The position numbers and the translations under genes are program-made. From NCBI GenBank assembly GCA_004552155.1, contig SFPF01000058.1, positions 1-21,861 on the forward strand: DNA of 21,861 nt, given 5' to 3'. The notes below the pieces were generated by a model. It did no database searches and was not told the DNA's origin. It was given only the letters and a program-made list of their open reading frames with translations. This DNA comes from Bacteroidales bacterium. GTDB lineage: Bacteria; Bacteroidota; Bacteroidia; Bacteroidales; Bacteroidaceae. Positions within the stretch are counted from its first letter, which is position 1. The number at the start of each line of letters is the position of its first letter. Positions 7,465 through 14,846 of this stretch are shown here, one piece after another.

Positions 7465-7560
7465 ACGAAACGGGGGTTGGAATTTGCGATGAAATCAGTA
7501 TTTTTTACTATCATATAAGAAAAATCAGATTTTCCTTCCGTAATTATGTCAGATTATCCC

Positions 7561-7568
7561 TAACTTTG
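7561..7568 (+). promoter_or_regulatory. Candidate -7 element for rsmH and the dcw cluster
   Basis: TAACTTTG matches TAnnTTTG and lies 43 bp before the rsmH ATG, followed by an A/T-rich leader (AGTATATATAATAACAACA). No good TTTG -33 element is visible 19-21 bp upstream (only TTTC near 7531), so an activator or another sigma factor may be needed. Confidence 0.45.
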
Positions 7569-7610
7569 AACTCTTTTAGGAAAGTATATATAATAACAAC
7601 ATAAAAAACT

Positions 7611-8528
7611 ATGCCAACTACCGCGCCGACCTATCATGTTTCCGTCTTGCTCAAAGAGAGCGTGGACGCGCTCTGCATACGCCCCGACGGCGTTTACGTA
7701 GACGTGACTTTCGGCGGCGGCGGGCATAGCCGCGAAATTCTCAGCAGGTTAGGCGACGAGGGGCATCTGTATGGGTTTGACCAGGACGCCGATGCCACTC
7801 AGAATGTGCCCGAGGGCGAAGCGCGCTTCACCTTTGTGCAAAGCAATTTCCGCTACCTCACGAACTGGATGCGCTATTATGGCGTGGACGGCGTGGACGG
7901 ACTGATCGCCGACCTCGGCGTGTCGAGCCACCATTTCGACGATGAAACGCGAGGTTTCTCCTTTCGCTACGAAGCTCCCTTGGACATGCGCATGAACGGA
8001 CGCGGGGGCGCGACGGCGGCCGACATAGTAAACACTTACGCTCCCGAGGACTTGGCGCGGCTGTTCCTATTGTATGGAGAACTGAAAAACGGGCGGCGCT
8101 TGGCAGATGCGCTTTGCAAGGCACGCGCGATGAAACCGATAAAAACGGTGCAGGAATTTCTCGAAGCCGTGCGCCCGCTAATGGGCCGTGACCGCGAGAA
8201 GAAGGACCTTGCCAAGGCATTCCAGGCCCTGCGCATTGAGGTGAACCACGAGATGGACGCCTTGCGCGAGCTGCTGGAAGGCAGTCTGAAAGTGCTGCGC
8301 CCCGGTGGCAGGCTGGTGGTCCTGACCTACCACAGTCTTGAAGACCGCATGGTGAAGAATTTCATCAAGGCAGGCAACATAGACGGCAAAGTGGAGCAGG
8401 ACTTCTTCGGCAACCGCCTTTCCCCTTTCGCGGCGGTGAACAACAAAGTCATTGTGCCCTCCGAAGCCGAGCAGGCGGAAAATCCCCGCAGCCGCAGCGC
8501 GAAACTCCGCATTGCGGAAAAGAAGTAG
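7611..8528 (+). CDS. rsmH: 16S rRNA (cytosine-1402-N4)-methyltransferase RsmH
   Basis: A 305-residue protein of normal length for the family. YHVSVLLKES at residues 8-17 is the characteristic opening. VDVTFGGGGHS (residues 30-40) is the SAM-binding glycine loop, and GLIADLGVSSHHFDD is the conserved segment after it. EVNHEMDALRELL, GGRLVVLTYHSLEDRMVKNF and the C-terminal NPRSRSAKLRIAEK complete the signature. The enzyme N4-methylates C1402 in the decoding centre of 16S rRNA. Its gene normally follows mraZ at the head of the dcw cluster; here no mraZ precedes it. It is followed after 49 bp by the ftsL-like gene. Confidence 0.95.
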   Translation: MPTTAPTYHVSVLLKESVDALCIRPDGVYVDVTFGGGGHSREILSRLGDEGHLYGFDQDADATQNVPEGEARFTFVQSNFRYLTNWMRYYGVDGVDGLIADLGVSSHHFDDETRGFSFRYEAPLDMRMNGRGGATAADIVNTYAPEDLARLFLLYGELKNGRRLADALCKARAMKPIKTVQEFLEAVRPLMGRDREKKDLAKAFQALRIEVNHEMDALRELLEGSLKVLRPGGRLVVLTYHSLEDRMVKNFIKAGNIDGKVEQDFFGNRLSPFAAVNNKVIVPSEAEQAENPRSRSAKLRIAEKK

Positions 8529-8577
8529 GGTGTGAAGATGAAAGAAGCATTATTTAAGATTAAAACAGCAATACAAT

Positions 8578-9105
8578 ATGGCCAAGAAACACGAGGACAT
8601 AGAACTTGAAATCGAAGAGACACAGGAAGAACCTTTGCGCGACGACATTGAGGAGCAAGAGGCAGCCGAAGAAACGGAGGGACAAGAAGAGCCAGAAGAA
8701 GCCGGCCCGGAGGAAGAAGCCGCCCTGTCCGCCCGCGAGCAGCGCAAGGCTACAATCCGAGCCCTGAAAGACGACACTGGCTCGGAGCGCGTGAACATAT
8801 CGCTGCGCACCATCCTCGGCGGCGACCTGCTGGCGGGCAAATGGTTCAAGCGGCAGATTTTGCTCATTCTGCTCATTACGCTCTACGTCATTATCTATGT
8901 GAGCAACCGCTACGCCTGCCAGCAAGAAATGATTGAGAGCACGCGCCTCGCCGACACGCTGCTCGACCGCCGCTACAAGGCACTCACCAGCAGCAGCCAG
9001 TTGAAAGAAATGACGCGCCGCAGCAAGGTTGAAGAGAACCTTGAAGACTCAACTTTGCACACGCCCACAGAACCCTTGTACAACCTTAAAATAGAAGAAG
9101 AATGA
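8578..9105 (+). CDS. FtsL-like cell division protein
   Basis: A 175-residue bitopic protein. A very acidic N-terminal ~50 residues, rich in Glu, is followed by a linker. A single membrane segment spans roughly residues 93-111 (QILLILLITLYVIIYVS). A ~60-residue C-terminal region follows, with helical, possibly coiled-coil character (ESTRLADTLLDRRYKALTSS). Position between rsmH and ftsI and this topology match the Bacteroidetes FtsL-like family; sequence conservation in FtsL is always weak. It would join the divisome FtsQLB-type subcomplex and help recruit FtsI/FtsW. Its stop overlaps the ftsI start (ATGA at 9102-9105), which suggests translational coupling. The long acidic cytoplasmic tail is longer than in classical FtsL. 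Confidence 0.75.
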   Translation: MAKKHEDIELEIEETQEEPLRDDIEEQEAAEETEGQEEPEEAGPEEEAALSAREQRKATIRALKDDTGSERVNISLRTILGGDLLAGKWFKRQILLILLITLYVIIYVSNRYACQQEMIESTRLADTLLDRRYKALTSSSQLKEMTRRSKVEENLEDSTLHTPTEPLYNLKIEEE

Positions 9106-10442
9106 ATTTCCCTGCCAAAAAGATTTTGCCCCGCTACATCGTCATTTTCTTCCTTTTCACCGTGGCAGGGGTGGCCATTATCGCCCGTGCGGCCTATCTT
9201 ATCTTTGGCGACAAAGAATATTGGATGGCCGTAAGCGCGCGCTTTAAGAAAGAGAACCAAGAGGTGCCCGCCACGCGCGGCAATATTCTTGCTGCCGGTG
9301 GGGAAGTGCTTGCCACGTCGCTGCCGGAATACAAGATATTCATGGACTTCATGACTTGGGAGAAAGATCCCAAGCGCAAAGCCCGTGCACAATTTGTGCG
9401 CGACTCGCTGCTCGAAGACAAGATGGACAGCATTTGCAACGGCATGCACGCTATCTTCCCCGACATCGACCCCGCCAAACTCCGCGCCCACCTGCTTAAG
9501 GGGCGCAAGAAAAAGAGCCATCACTGGCCGATTTATCACAAGCGCATCACTTATCTGCAATACAAGCAGGTGAAGGCATTGCCCCTCTTCAAGATGTCGG
9601 CCAATTCGGGCGGTTTCCACTGCGATGAAATTAAGTTGCGCAAAAATCCCTACGGCGAACTGGCGCGACGCACCGTCGGGCTCTTCACTTACAAGGGCGA
9701 GGACGAAGTGCTCACGGGGCTGGAACTCGCTTTCGACTCCGTGTTGCGCGGCAAGCCCGGTTCAGCGCACCGACAAAAGGTGCTGAGCCGCTACCTCACC
9801 ATTGTTGACCAGCCGGCTGAGGACGGTCTGGACATTCAGACCACGATCGACGTGAACTTTCAGGACATCTGCGAGAAAGCGCTGAACGACAAACTCGTTG
9901 AAATCAACGCCAATCAGGGCCTCTGCATTCTTATGGAAGTGCAGACGGGCGACGTGAAAGCCATCACCAGTATGCGCCGCGTTGGAGACGGAGTATATAA
10001 AGAGATGGACGTAGATGCCGTGAAGAACCTGCTGGAACCAGGCTCCGTGTTCAAGCCCGTGTCGTTTCTCGTAGCCATGAACGACGGATATATAGATATG
10101 GACGACTGGGTAGATACCGGCTGCGGCATCCGACCCATGTACGGCCGTAACATGAAAGACCACAACCACCGCTCGGGCGGCTACGGAGTGCTCACCGTGC
10201 CGCAGATTTTGCAGAAGTCATCGAACATCGGTGTGAGCGTGCTCATAGACAAGTACTACCACAACCAGCCCGAGAAGTTCGTGGACGGCGTTTACAGCAC
10301 GGGCATCGCCGAAGACCTCCACCTGCCCATTCCCGGCTATGCCAAACCACGCATTACGAAACGCAAATTCCGCCCATTTCAACGCTTAATTTCTACAACG
10401 GCATCGCCAACAACGGCAAGATGCTCCAGCCCCGCTTCGTGA
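9102..10442 (+). CDS. ftsI: Septal penicillin-binding protein FtsI, 5' part (frame lost near 10356)
   Basis: Start of a class B transpeptidase that crosslinks septal peptidoglycan with FtsW. A short cytoplasmic N-terminus precedes a membrane helix (YIVIFFLFTVAGVAIIA, about residues 11-27). The PBP dimerisation/pedestal domain follows, and then the transpeptidase fold with SxxK at S315-V-F-K318 (catalytic Ser and Lys) and SxN at S373-S-N375. The frame is homologous only to about R-I at 10349-10354 (AKPRI). After that it reads meaningless sequence to a stop at 10440-10442, while true FtsI sequence resumes in another frame. The start codon overlaps the stop of the ftsL-like gene. Confidence 0.85.
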   Translation: MNFPAKKILPRYIVIFFLFTVAGVAIIARAAYLIFGDKEYWMAVSARFKKENQEVPATRGNILAAGGEVLATSLPEYKIFMDFMTWEKDPKRKARAQFVRDSLLEDKMDSICNGMHAIFPDIDPAKLRAHLLKGRKKKSHHWPIYHKRITYLQYKQVKALPLFKMSANSGGFHCDEIKLRKNPYGELARRTVGLFTYKGEDEVLTGLELAFDSVLRGKPGSAHRQKVLSRYLTIVDQPAEDGLDIQTTIDVNFQDICEKALNDKLVEINANQGLCILMEVQTGDVKAITSMRRVGDGVYKEMDVDAVKNLLEPGSVFKPVSFLVAMNDGYIDMDDWVDTGCGIRPMYGRNMKDHNHRSGGYGVLTVPQILQKSSNIGVSVLIDKYYHNQPEKFVDGVYSTGIAEDLHLPIPGYAKPRITKRKFRPFQRLISTTASPTTARCSSPAS

Positions 10443-11254
10443 AGGCTATCCTCAAAAACGGCGAGGTGGTGAAGGAATTTCCCGTGAAAGTTATCCGCGA
10501 GCAAATGGCCAGCCCCGAGGCAGTGAAGAAGATGCAGATCTGCTTGGAGCAGGTGGTAAGCATCGGCTTGGGCAAGAAAGCCGGCAGCAAGCAATTCCAC
10601 TCTTCGGGTAAGACTGGCACGGCGCAGATTTGGACAAAAAGCGGCTTTTCAACGGAGTATCTCATCTCATTCGCAGGCTATTTCCCCTCCGAAAATCCTA
10701 AATATTCCTGCATCGTCTGCATACGCAAAACCGCTCCGGCATCGGGCGGCGGCATGTGCGGCCCGGTGTTCCGCCGCGTGTCGGAAACCGTGATGGCGCA
10801 GCAGCGCAACAACACTTACGACAAGGCGCGCGACACGGTGCACGTGCTCACGCCGAAAGTGGCGGCGGGCGACCTGCATCGCGCCAAGGCTTTGGCCGAC
10901 GACCTTAAAGTAGGCGTTAGCAGCAACCTGCCGGAAAGCGGCAGCGCATGGGGTAGTTGCGAGAGCGGCAGCGGCGTGGTGGCGTTGAATGCAGAAGCTC
11001 CGGCGGCCGCCGGCCGTATGCCCGACCTTAGCGGCTACGGGCTGCGCGATGCCGTGTTCCGCCTGAGCATTGCCCCCGGCACGGCTGTTGAGCGCGGCGC
11101 AAGCGTCAGCCTCACCCTTGCCAACGATGAGGCGGCGCCACAAGTGGAAAAACCGCAGCCCAAGCCCGAACCGAAAGAAGAAGGCGCACAGCCCGAAAAC
11201 GCTGCCACGCTGCCCGAAACGCCTCAAAAGCCCGCGCCGAAAAAGCAGCAGTAA
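10355..11254 (+). CDS. ftsI: FtsI, 3' part (KTG box, PASTA-like domain), out of frame with the 5' part
   Basis: From the TAC at 10355 this frame reads YETQIPPISTLNFYNGIANN, the strongly conserved stretch between the SxN and KTG boxes of Bacteroidetes FtsI. It has no start codon of its own there; the first ATG is at 10421. KTG lies at 10610-10618 (SSGKTGTAQIW). A PASTA-like domain (MPDLSGYGLRDAVFRL) and a Pro/Lys/Gln-rich tail end the protein. In relatives roughly 20-25 residues, including a Trp-containing helix, lie between the last residue of the 5' part and YETQ; they are missing here. A working enzyme cannot be made from this sequence as it stands. Confidence 0.85.
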   Translation, partial: YETQIPPISTLNFYNGIANNGKMLQPRFVKAILKNGEVVKEFPVKVIREQMASPEAVKKMQICLEQVVSIGLGKKAGSKQFHSSGKTGTAQIWTKSGFSTEYLISFAGYFPSENPKYSCIVCIRKTAPASGGGMCGPVFRRVSETVMAQQRNNTYDKARDTVHVLTPKVAAGDLHRAKALADDLKVGVSSNLPESGSAWGSCESGSGVVALNAEAPAAAGRMPDLSGYGLRDAVFRLSIAPGTAVERGASVSLTLANDEAAPQVEKPQPKPEPKEEGAQPENAATLPETPQKPAPKKQQ

Positions 11255-11288
11255 GACAAATATATTATAGGTACTCTAAATATGGCCT

Positions 11289-11717
11289 ACTTATTTGGCT
11301 GGTTTGGATAAAAACCATGAAAAACCGCTCGTTCTGTGTGGGCCTGCGGCTCGCCTTATCGTATAAATCCCGAGCCTGAAAGTCTTCCGACTTTCGTCTC
11401 GTGCTTTATCCGCTAAGGCAGCGGTCGGTTCCCGCCCGCCCCACACAGAACAAGGGAAAAACAGGTAAAAACCCGTTTTCAATGAGAGGACCAATAGATG
11501 CTATTAGTTTGCATCAAGGCCTCACGGGTTTTTCAAGGTTTTTTCCTTGCGGCGTTTGAAGCGGGCGGGAACCGACCGCAGCCGCAGGAATTAAGGACGA
11601 GCGTGAGCCGTTTAGGATCACAAGCTCGGCGTTAAGACTGGCGGCGTAGCCCAAGGGGCTTCAAACGATGCAAGATGTTTTTACTGGTTTTTATCTAAAA
11701 ATCCTTGACTAATTTGG
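11289..11717. repeat. Structured intergenic element between ftsI and murE
   Basis: The 503-bp gap has no credible gene but holds several perfect inverted repeats: 12 bp (11331-11342 with 11440-11451), 19 bp (11421-11439 with 11561-11579), 10 bp (11467-11476 with 11524-11533) and 10 bp (11553-11562 with 11658-11667). A local hairpin GAAAGTC-TTCC-GACTTTC lies at 11378-11395, closed further by CGAG/CTCG. The outer ends pair imperfectly around GATAAAAACC (11307-11316) and GGTTTTTATC (11686-11695). ACTTATTTGG (11289-11298) and ACTAATTTGG (11708-11717) flank it as near-identical direct repeats. The 12- and 19-bp stems interlock, so they are either alternative folds or a pseudoknot. It could be a MITE-like insertion or a structured RNA. 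Confidence 0.7.
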
Positions 11718-11757
11718 GTCATTGCGTATAGTCTCTATACATCAAAATATCTCAACG

Positions 11758-13209
11758 ATGAAATTATCTGAAATCCTTGCGAAAGCAAATGCCGCAGAGG
11801 TGCGCGGCAATTTGGAACGCGACATTACGGGCGTGCAGATAGACTCGCGCCAAGTGCAGCCGGGCAATCTGTTCGTCGCCGTGAAAGGCACACAAGCCGA
11901 CGGCCATGCCTTTATACCTAAAGCCATAGAGAACGGCGCGGCGGCCGTGTTGCAGAGCGACCCGCTGCCGCAGGACGCGCCCGAAGGCGTGACCTTTGTG
12001 CGCGTGGCCGATACGGAGGAGGCCGTGGGACGCGTGGCAACCGCCTTCTACGGCGACCCGACAAGCCGCCTGAAACTCGTGGGCGTGACGGGCACGAACG
12101 GCAAAACCACCATCGCCACCCTACTCTACCACCTCTTCCGCAACCTCGGGCATAAGTGCGGCCTTTGCTCCACCGTGTGCAACTATATCGACGGCCGCGA
12201 AGTGCCTACGGAGCACACCACGCCCGACCCCATCACCCTCAATCGCCTTTTAGGAGAAATGGCCGCGGCAGGCTGCGAATATGCCTTTATGGAATGCAGT
12301 TCCCACGCCATTCATCAGAAACGCATCGGCGGCTTGAAGTTTGCCGGAGGCATCTTCACAAACCTCACCCGCGACCACCTCGATTACCACAAGACTTTTG
12401 AGAACTACCGCGATGCGAAAAAGGCTTTCTTCGACCATCTCGGTGCCGACGCTTTCGCCATTACCAACGCCGACGACAAGAACGGCGGCGTGATGGTGCA
12501 GAACACGGCGGCCGCCGTGCGCACCTATTCCACACGCAGCGCGGCAGACTACAAAGGACGCATTTTGGAAGAGAGCATCGAAGGCATGCTGCTCGACATC
12601 GACGGCACGGAGGTAAGCGTGCATTTCGTGGGCCGCTTCAACGTGTCCAACCTCTTGGGCGTTTACGGCGCAGCCCTGATGCTCGGCGTAGAGAAGAACG
12701 AGGTGCTCCGCCAACTCTCGCTGCTCCACCCCGTGAACGGCCGCTTCGAGGCAATCCGCTCGCCAAAGGGTTTCAGCGCAATCGTGGACTATGCCCACAC
12801 GCCCGACGCCCTCGTGAATGTGCTGACGGCAATCAACGACATACGCCGGGGCGGCCGCATCATCACCGTGTGCGGCGCAGGCGGCAACCGCGACAAAGGC
12901 AAGCGTCCCATCATGGCGCGCGAGGCAGCGGAGCGGAGCGACCGTGTGGTCATCACCAGCGACAACCCTCGCTTTGAAGAGCCGGAGGCCATCATTGCCG
13001 ACATGATGGCAGGCGTGTCCGAAGAGTTGCGCCCGAAAGTGCTCTGCATCACCGACCGCCGCGAGGCCATTCGCGCGGCAGCCATGATGGCGGAGAAGGG
13101 CGACATTATTCTCGTGGCGGGCAAAGGGCACGAACCTTATCAGGACGTAAAAGGCGTGAAGCACCATTTCGACGACCACGAAGAAATCCGCAAGGCGTTC
13201 GGCATATAA
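11758..13209 (+). CDS. murE: UDP-MurNAc-L-Ala-D-Glu:meso-diaminopimelate ligase MurE
   Basis: A full-length 483-residue Mur ligase. The ATG at 11758 (MKLSEILAK) is preferred; the frame is open back to a TTG at 11722, but those 12 residues do not resemble MurE. The N-terminal domain carries DSRQVQPGNLFVAVKG. The central ATPase has the P-loop GTNGKTT (K116), and the C-terminal domain contains DNPR at residues 402-405. DNPR is the motif that recognises meso-diaminopimelate, so the wall is expected to be of the DAP type. The reaction adds the third stem-peptide residue to the cytoplasmic UDP precursor. The gene is intact, unlike ftsI upstream and murD downstream, and is separated from both neighbours by structured repeat elements. 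Confidence 0.95.
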   Translation: MKLSEILAKANAAEVRGNLERDITGVQIDSRQVQPGNLFVAVKGTQADGHAFIPKAIENGAAAVLQSDPLPQDAPEGVTFVRVADTEEAVGRVATAFYGDPTSRLKLVGVTGTNGKTTIATLLYHLFRNLGHKCGLCSTVCNYIDGREVPTEHTTPDPITLNRLLGEMAAAGCEYAFMECSSHAIHQKRIGGLKFAGGIFTNLTRDHLDYHKTFENYRDAKKAFFDHLGADAFAITNADDKNGGVMVQNTAAAVRTYSTRSAADYKGRILEESIEGMLLDIDGTEVSVHFVGRFNVSNLLGVYGAALMLGVEKNEVLRQLSLLHPVNGRFEAIRSPKGFSAIVDYAHTPDALVNVLTAINDIRRGGRIITVCGAGGNRDKGKRPIMAREAAERSDRVVITSDNPRFEEPEAIIADMMAGVSEELRPKVLCITDRREAIRAAAMMAEKGDIILVAGKGHEPYQDVKGVKHHFDDHEEIRKAFGI

Positions 13210-13240
13210 TACATTCTCAGTTGGTTGAAATAAAAGCAAT

Positions 13241-13494
13241 ATGGTTAAGGGAATAACTGCCTGGAAGGCAGTACGGAGCGAAGCGACGATAACCGGGGAC
13301 GAAGTCCTCGGGACAGACGATTGCAAAAGTTCTGCCTGGAAGGCAGTACGCCTGTGGCGATGCATTAAGTGCATGTCCTTTGGCGTAGTGCCTTCCAGGC
13401 ACATCGTTCCCCCTACGCCTTTCCGAGCACTTCGTGCCCGGTTACTATCGCTTCGCTCTGTAGTGCCTTCCAGGCACTTAGCGCATTCAACCAT
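13241..13494. repeat. 254-bp nested inverted-repeat element with four TGCCT-AGGCA hairpins
   Basis: Outer arms 13258-13311 and 13423-13476 are reverse complements at 47 of 54 positions; ATGGTT/AACCAT extends the pairing to 13241 and 13494. An inner pair, 13333-13352 with 13382-13401, matches at 19 of 20 and encloses ATGCA-TTAAG-TGCAT. Four short hairpins TGCCT-3 nt-AGGCA start at 13258, 13333, 13389 and 13464, with symmetric spacings of 75, 56 and 75 bp. Some differences between arms compensate: GGAC/GTCC in the left arm is GCAC/GTGC in the right, and the base pair closing the small hairpins is C-G on the left and G-C on the right. No gene is present in the 351-bp murE-mraY gap. Confidence 0.85.
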
Positions 13495-13560
13495 CGCGTA
13501 ACACATTGTTTTAATCTTTAATCGGGGCGTACGAATACGTCCACACGTTCACTCGTAAAA

Positions 13561-14832
13561 ATGCTCTACTATTTCTTTCGCTTTCTCGAACAGTTTGGCG
13601 TGCCCGGCTCCGGGCTTTGGAGTTACATCTCCTTCCGCTCGCTGCTGGCGCTAATATTGGCGCTCGTGATTTCCGCATGGTTTGGCGAATATTTCATCAA
13701 ATGGATGAAGCGGCACAACATCAGCGAGGTGCAGCGCGATGCCAGCATCGACCCCTTCGGCGTGCAGAAAATAAACGTGCCCTCCATGGGCGGCATCATT
13801 ATCATCGTGGCCATCCTCGTGCCCTGTCTCCTGCTGGGCCGACTGCGCAACATCTATATGATATTGATGCTCGTGACGACCGTTTGGCTCGGTCTGCTCG
13901 GTTTCCTCGACGACTACATCAAGAATTATAAGAAGAACAAGGACGGGCTGCCCGGACGCTATAAAATTGTGGGGCAGGTGCTGCTCGGCCTCTTCGTGGG
14001 GCTGACGCTCTATTTCAGCCCCGATGCCACCATTCGCGAGAACATCGAGATGCGCACCGAGAGCGGCGTGACCGCCGTGGTGCATAAGAGCGAAGCGGTG
14101 AAATCAACGAAAACGACCATTCCGTTTGTCAAAAACAACAACCTGGACTACTCCGAATTGTTCTCCTTCCTCGGCGAGCATAAGACGAAAGCGGGCTGGA
14201 TATTCTTCGTATTCGTCACGATCTTTGTCATCACGGCCGTGTCGAACGGCGCGAACCTCAACGATGGCATGGACGGTATGGCGGCGGGCAACTCAGCAAT
14301 TATCTGCATCGCGCTCGGCATACTTGCCTACGTGTCGAGCCACATTGAGTTTGCCGGTTACCTAAATATAATGTACGTGCCCGGCTCGCAGGAATTAGTC
14401 ATCTTTATCTGCGCCATGGTGGGTGCGCTCATCGGTTTCCTGTGGTACAACGCCTTTCCCGCGCAAATCTTCATGGGCGACACGGGCTCGCTGACCATCG
14501 GCGGCATCATCGCTGTGCTGGCCATTATCATACACAAGGAGTTGCTTATCCCCATTCTCTGCGGCATCTTCCTTGTGGAAAGTCTGAGCGTGATTCTGCA
14601 AGTGGAATATTTCAAGTTCTGGAAAAAGAAAGGCGAGAAGCGCCGCATCTTCAAGCGCACGCCTATCCACGACAACTTCCGCGTGCTGCCCGCGCAGCTC
14701 GACCCCGAGTGCCGCTACATGTTCGGCAAATGGCCGCACGGGGCGTGGCACGAATCTAAAATCACCATACGCTTCTGGATTACCACAATCCTGCTGGCGG
14801 CATTGACCATTATAACATTGAAGATAAGATAA
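13561..14832 (+). CDS. mraY: Phospho-MurNAc-pentapeptide transferase MraY
   Basis: A 423-residue polytopic inner-membrane enzyme that moves phospho-MurNAc-pentapeptide from UDP to undecaprenyl phosphate, giving lipid I. Family motifs are in place: PSMGGI, D117-D118-Y, NLNDGMDGMAAG (N232, D235) and FMGDTGS (D307). The last loop reads PIHDNFR where many bacteria have PxHHHxE. From memory, Bacteroides MraY also has a modified version here (PIHDHFR), so this looks lineage-typical rather than damaged. An insert at about residues 155-210 between helices is also a Bacteroidetes trait. Length matches relatives. murD follows after only 14 bp. Confidence 0.95.
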   Translation: MLYYFFRFLEQFGVPGSGLWSYISFRSLLALILALVISAWFGEYFIKWMKRHNISEVQRDASIDPFGVQKINVPSMGGIIIIVAILVPCLLLGRLRNIYMILMLVTTVWLGLLGFLDDYIKNYKKNKDGLPGRYKIVGQVLLGLFVGLTLYFSPDATIRENIEMRTESGVTAVVHKSEAVKSTKTTIPFVKNNNLDYSELFSFLGEHKTKAGWIFFVFVTIFVITAVSNGANLNDGMDGMAAGNSAIICIALGILAYVSSHIEFAGYLNIMYVPGSQELVIFICAMVGALIGFLWYNAFPAQIFMGDTGSLTIGGIIAVLAIIIHKELLIPILCGIFLVESLSVILQVEYFKFWKKKGEKRRIFKRTPIHDNFRVLPAQLDPECRYMFGKWPHGAWHESKITIRFWITTILLAALTIITLKIR

Positions 14833-14846
14833 AAAAAACTTTCATT

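Noticed and set aside
7439..7500. G-quadruplex or MraZ-type TGGG boxes upstream of rsmH
   Set aside because: The G runs are unevenly spaced, the fourth run is far away, and the regular spacing expected of MraZ boxes is absent.
11291..11494. A 67-codon minus-strand frame in the ftsI-murE spacer
   Set aside because: It lies entirely in the structured element and shows no family resemblance.
13217..13501. Short frames on both strands within the nested inverted repeat
   Set aside because: They merely translate the hairpin units (YCLPG-like repeats) and are not conserved protein-like sequence.
12250..13506. A 418-codon minus-strand frame opposite murE that runs into the repeat element
   Set aside because: It has no recognisable motifs, starts inside the inverted-repeat element, and murE is clearly the real gene.
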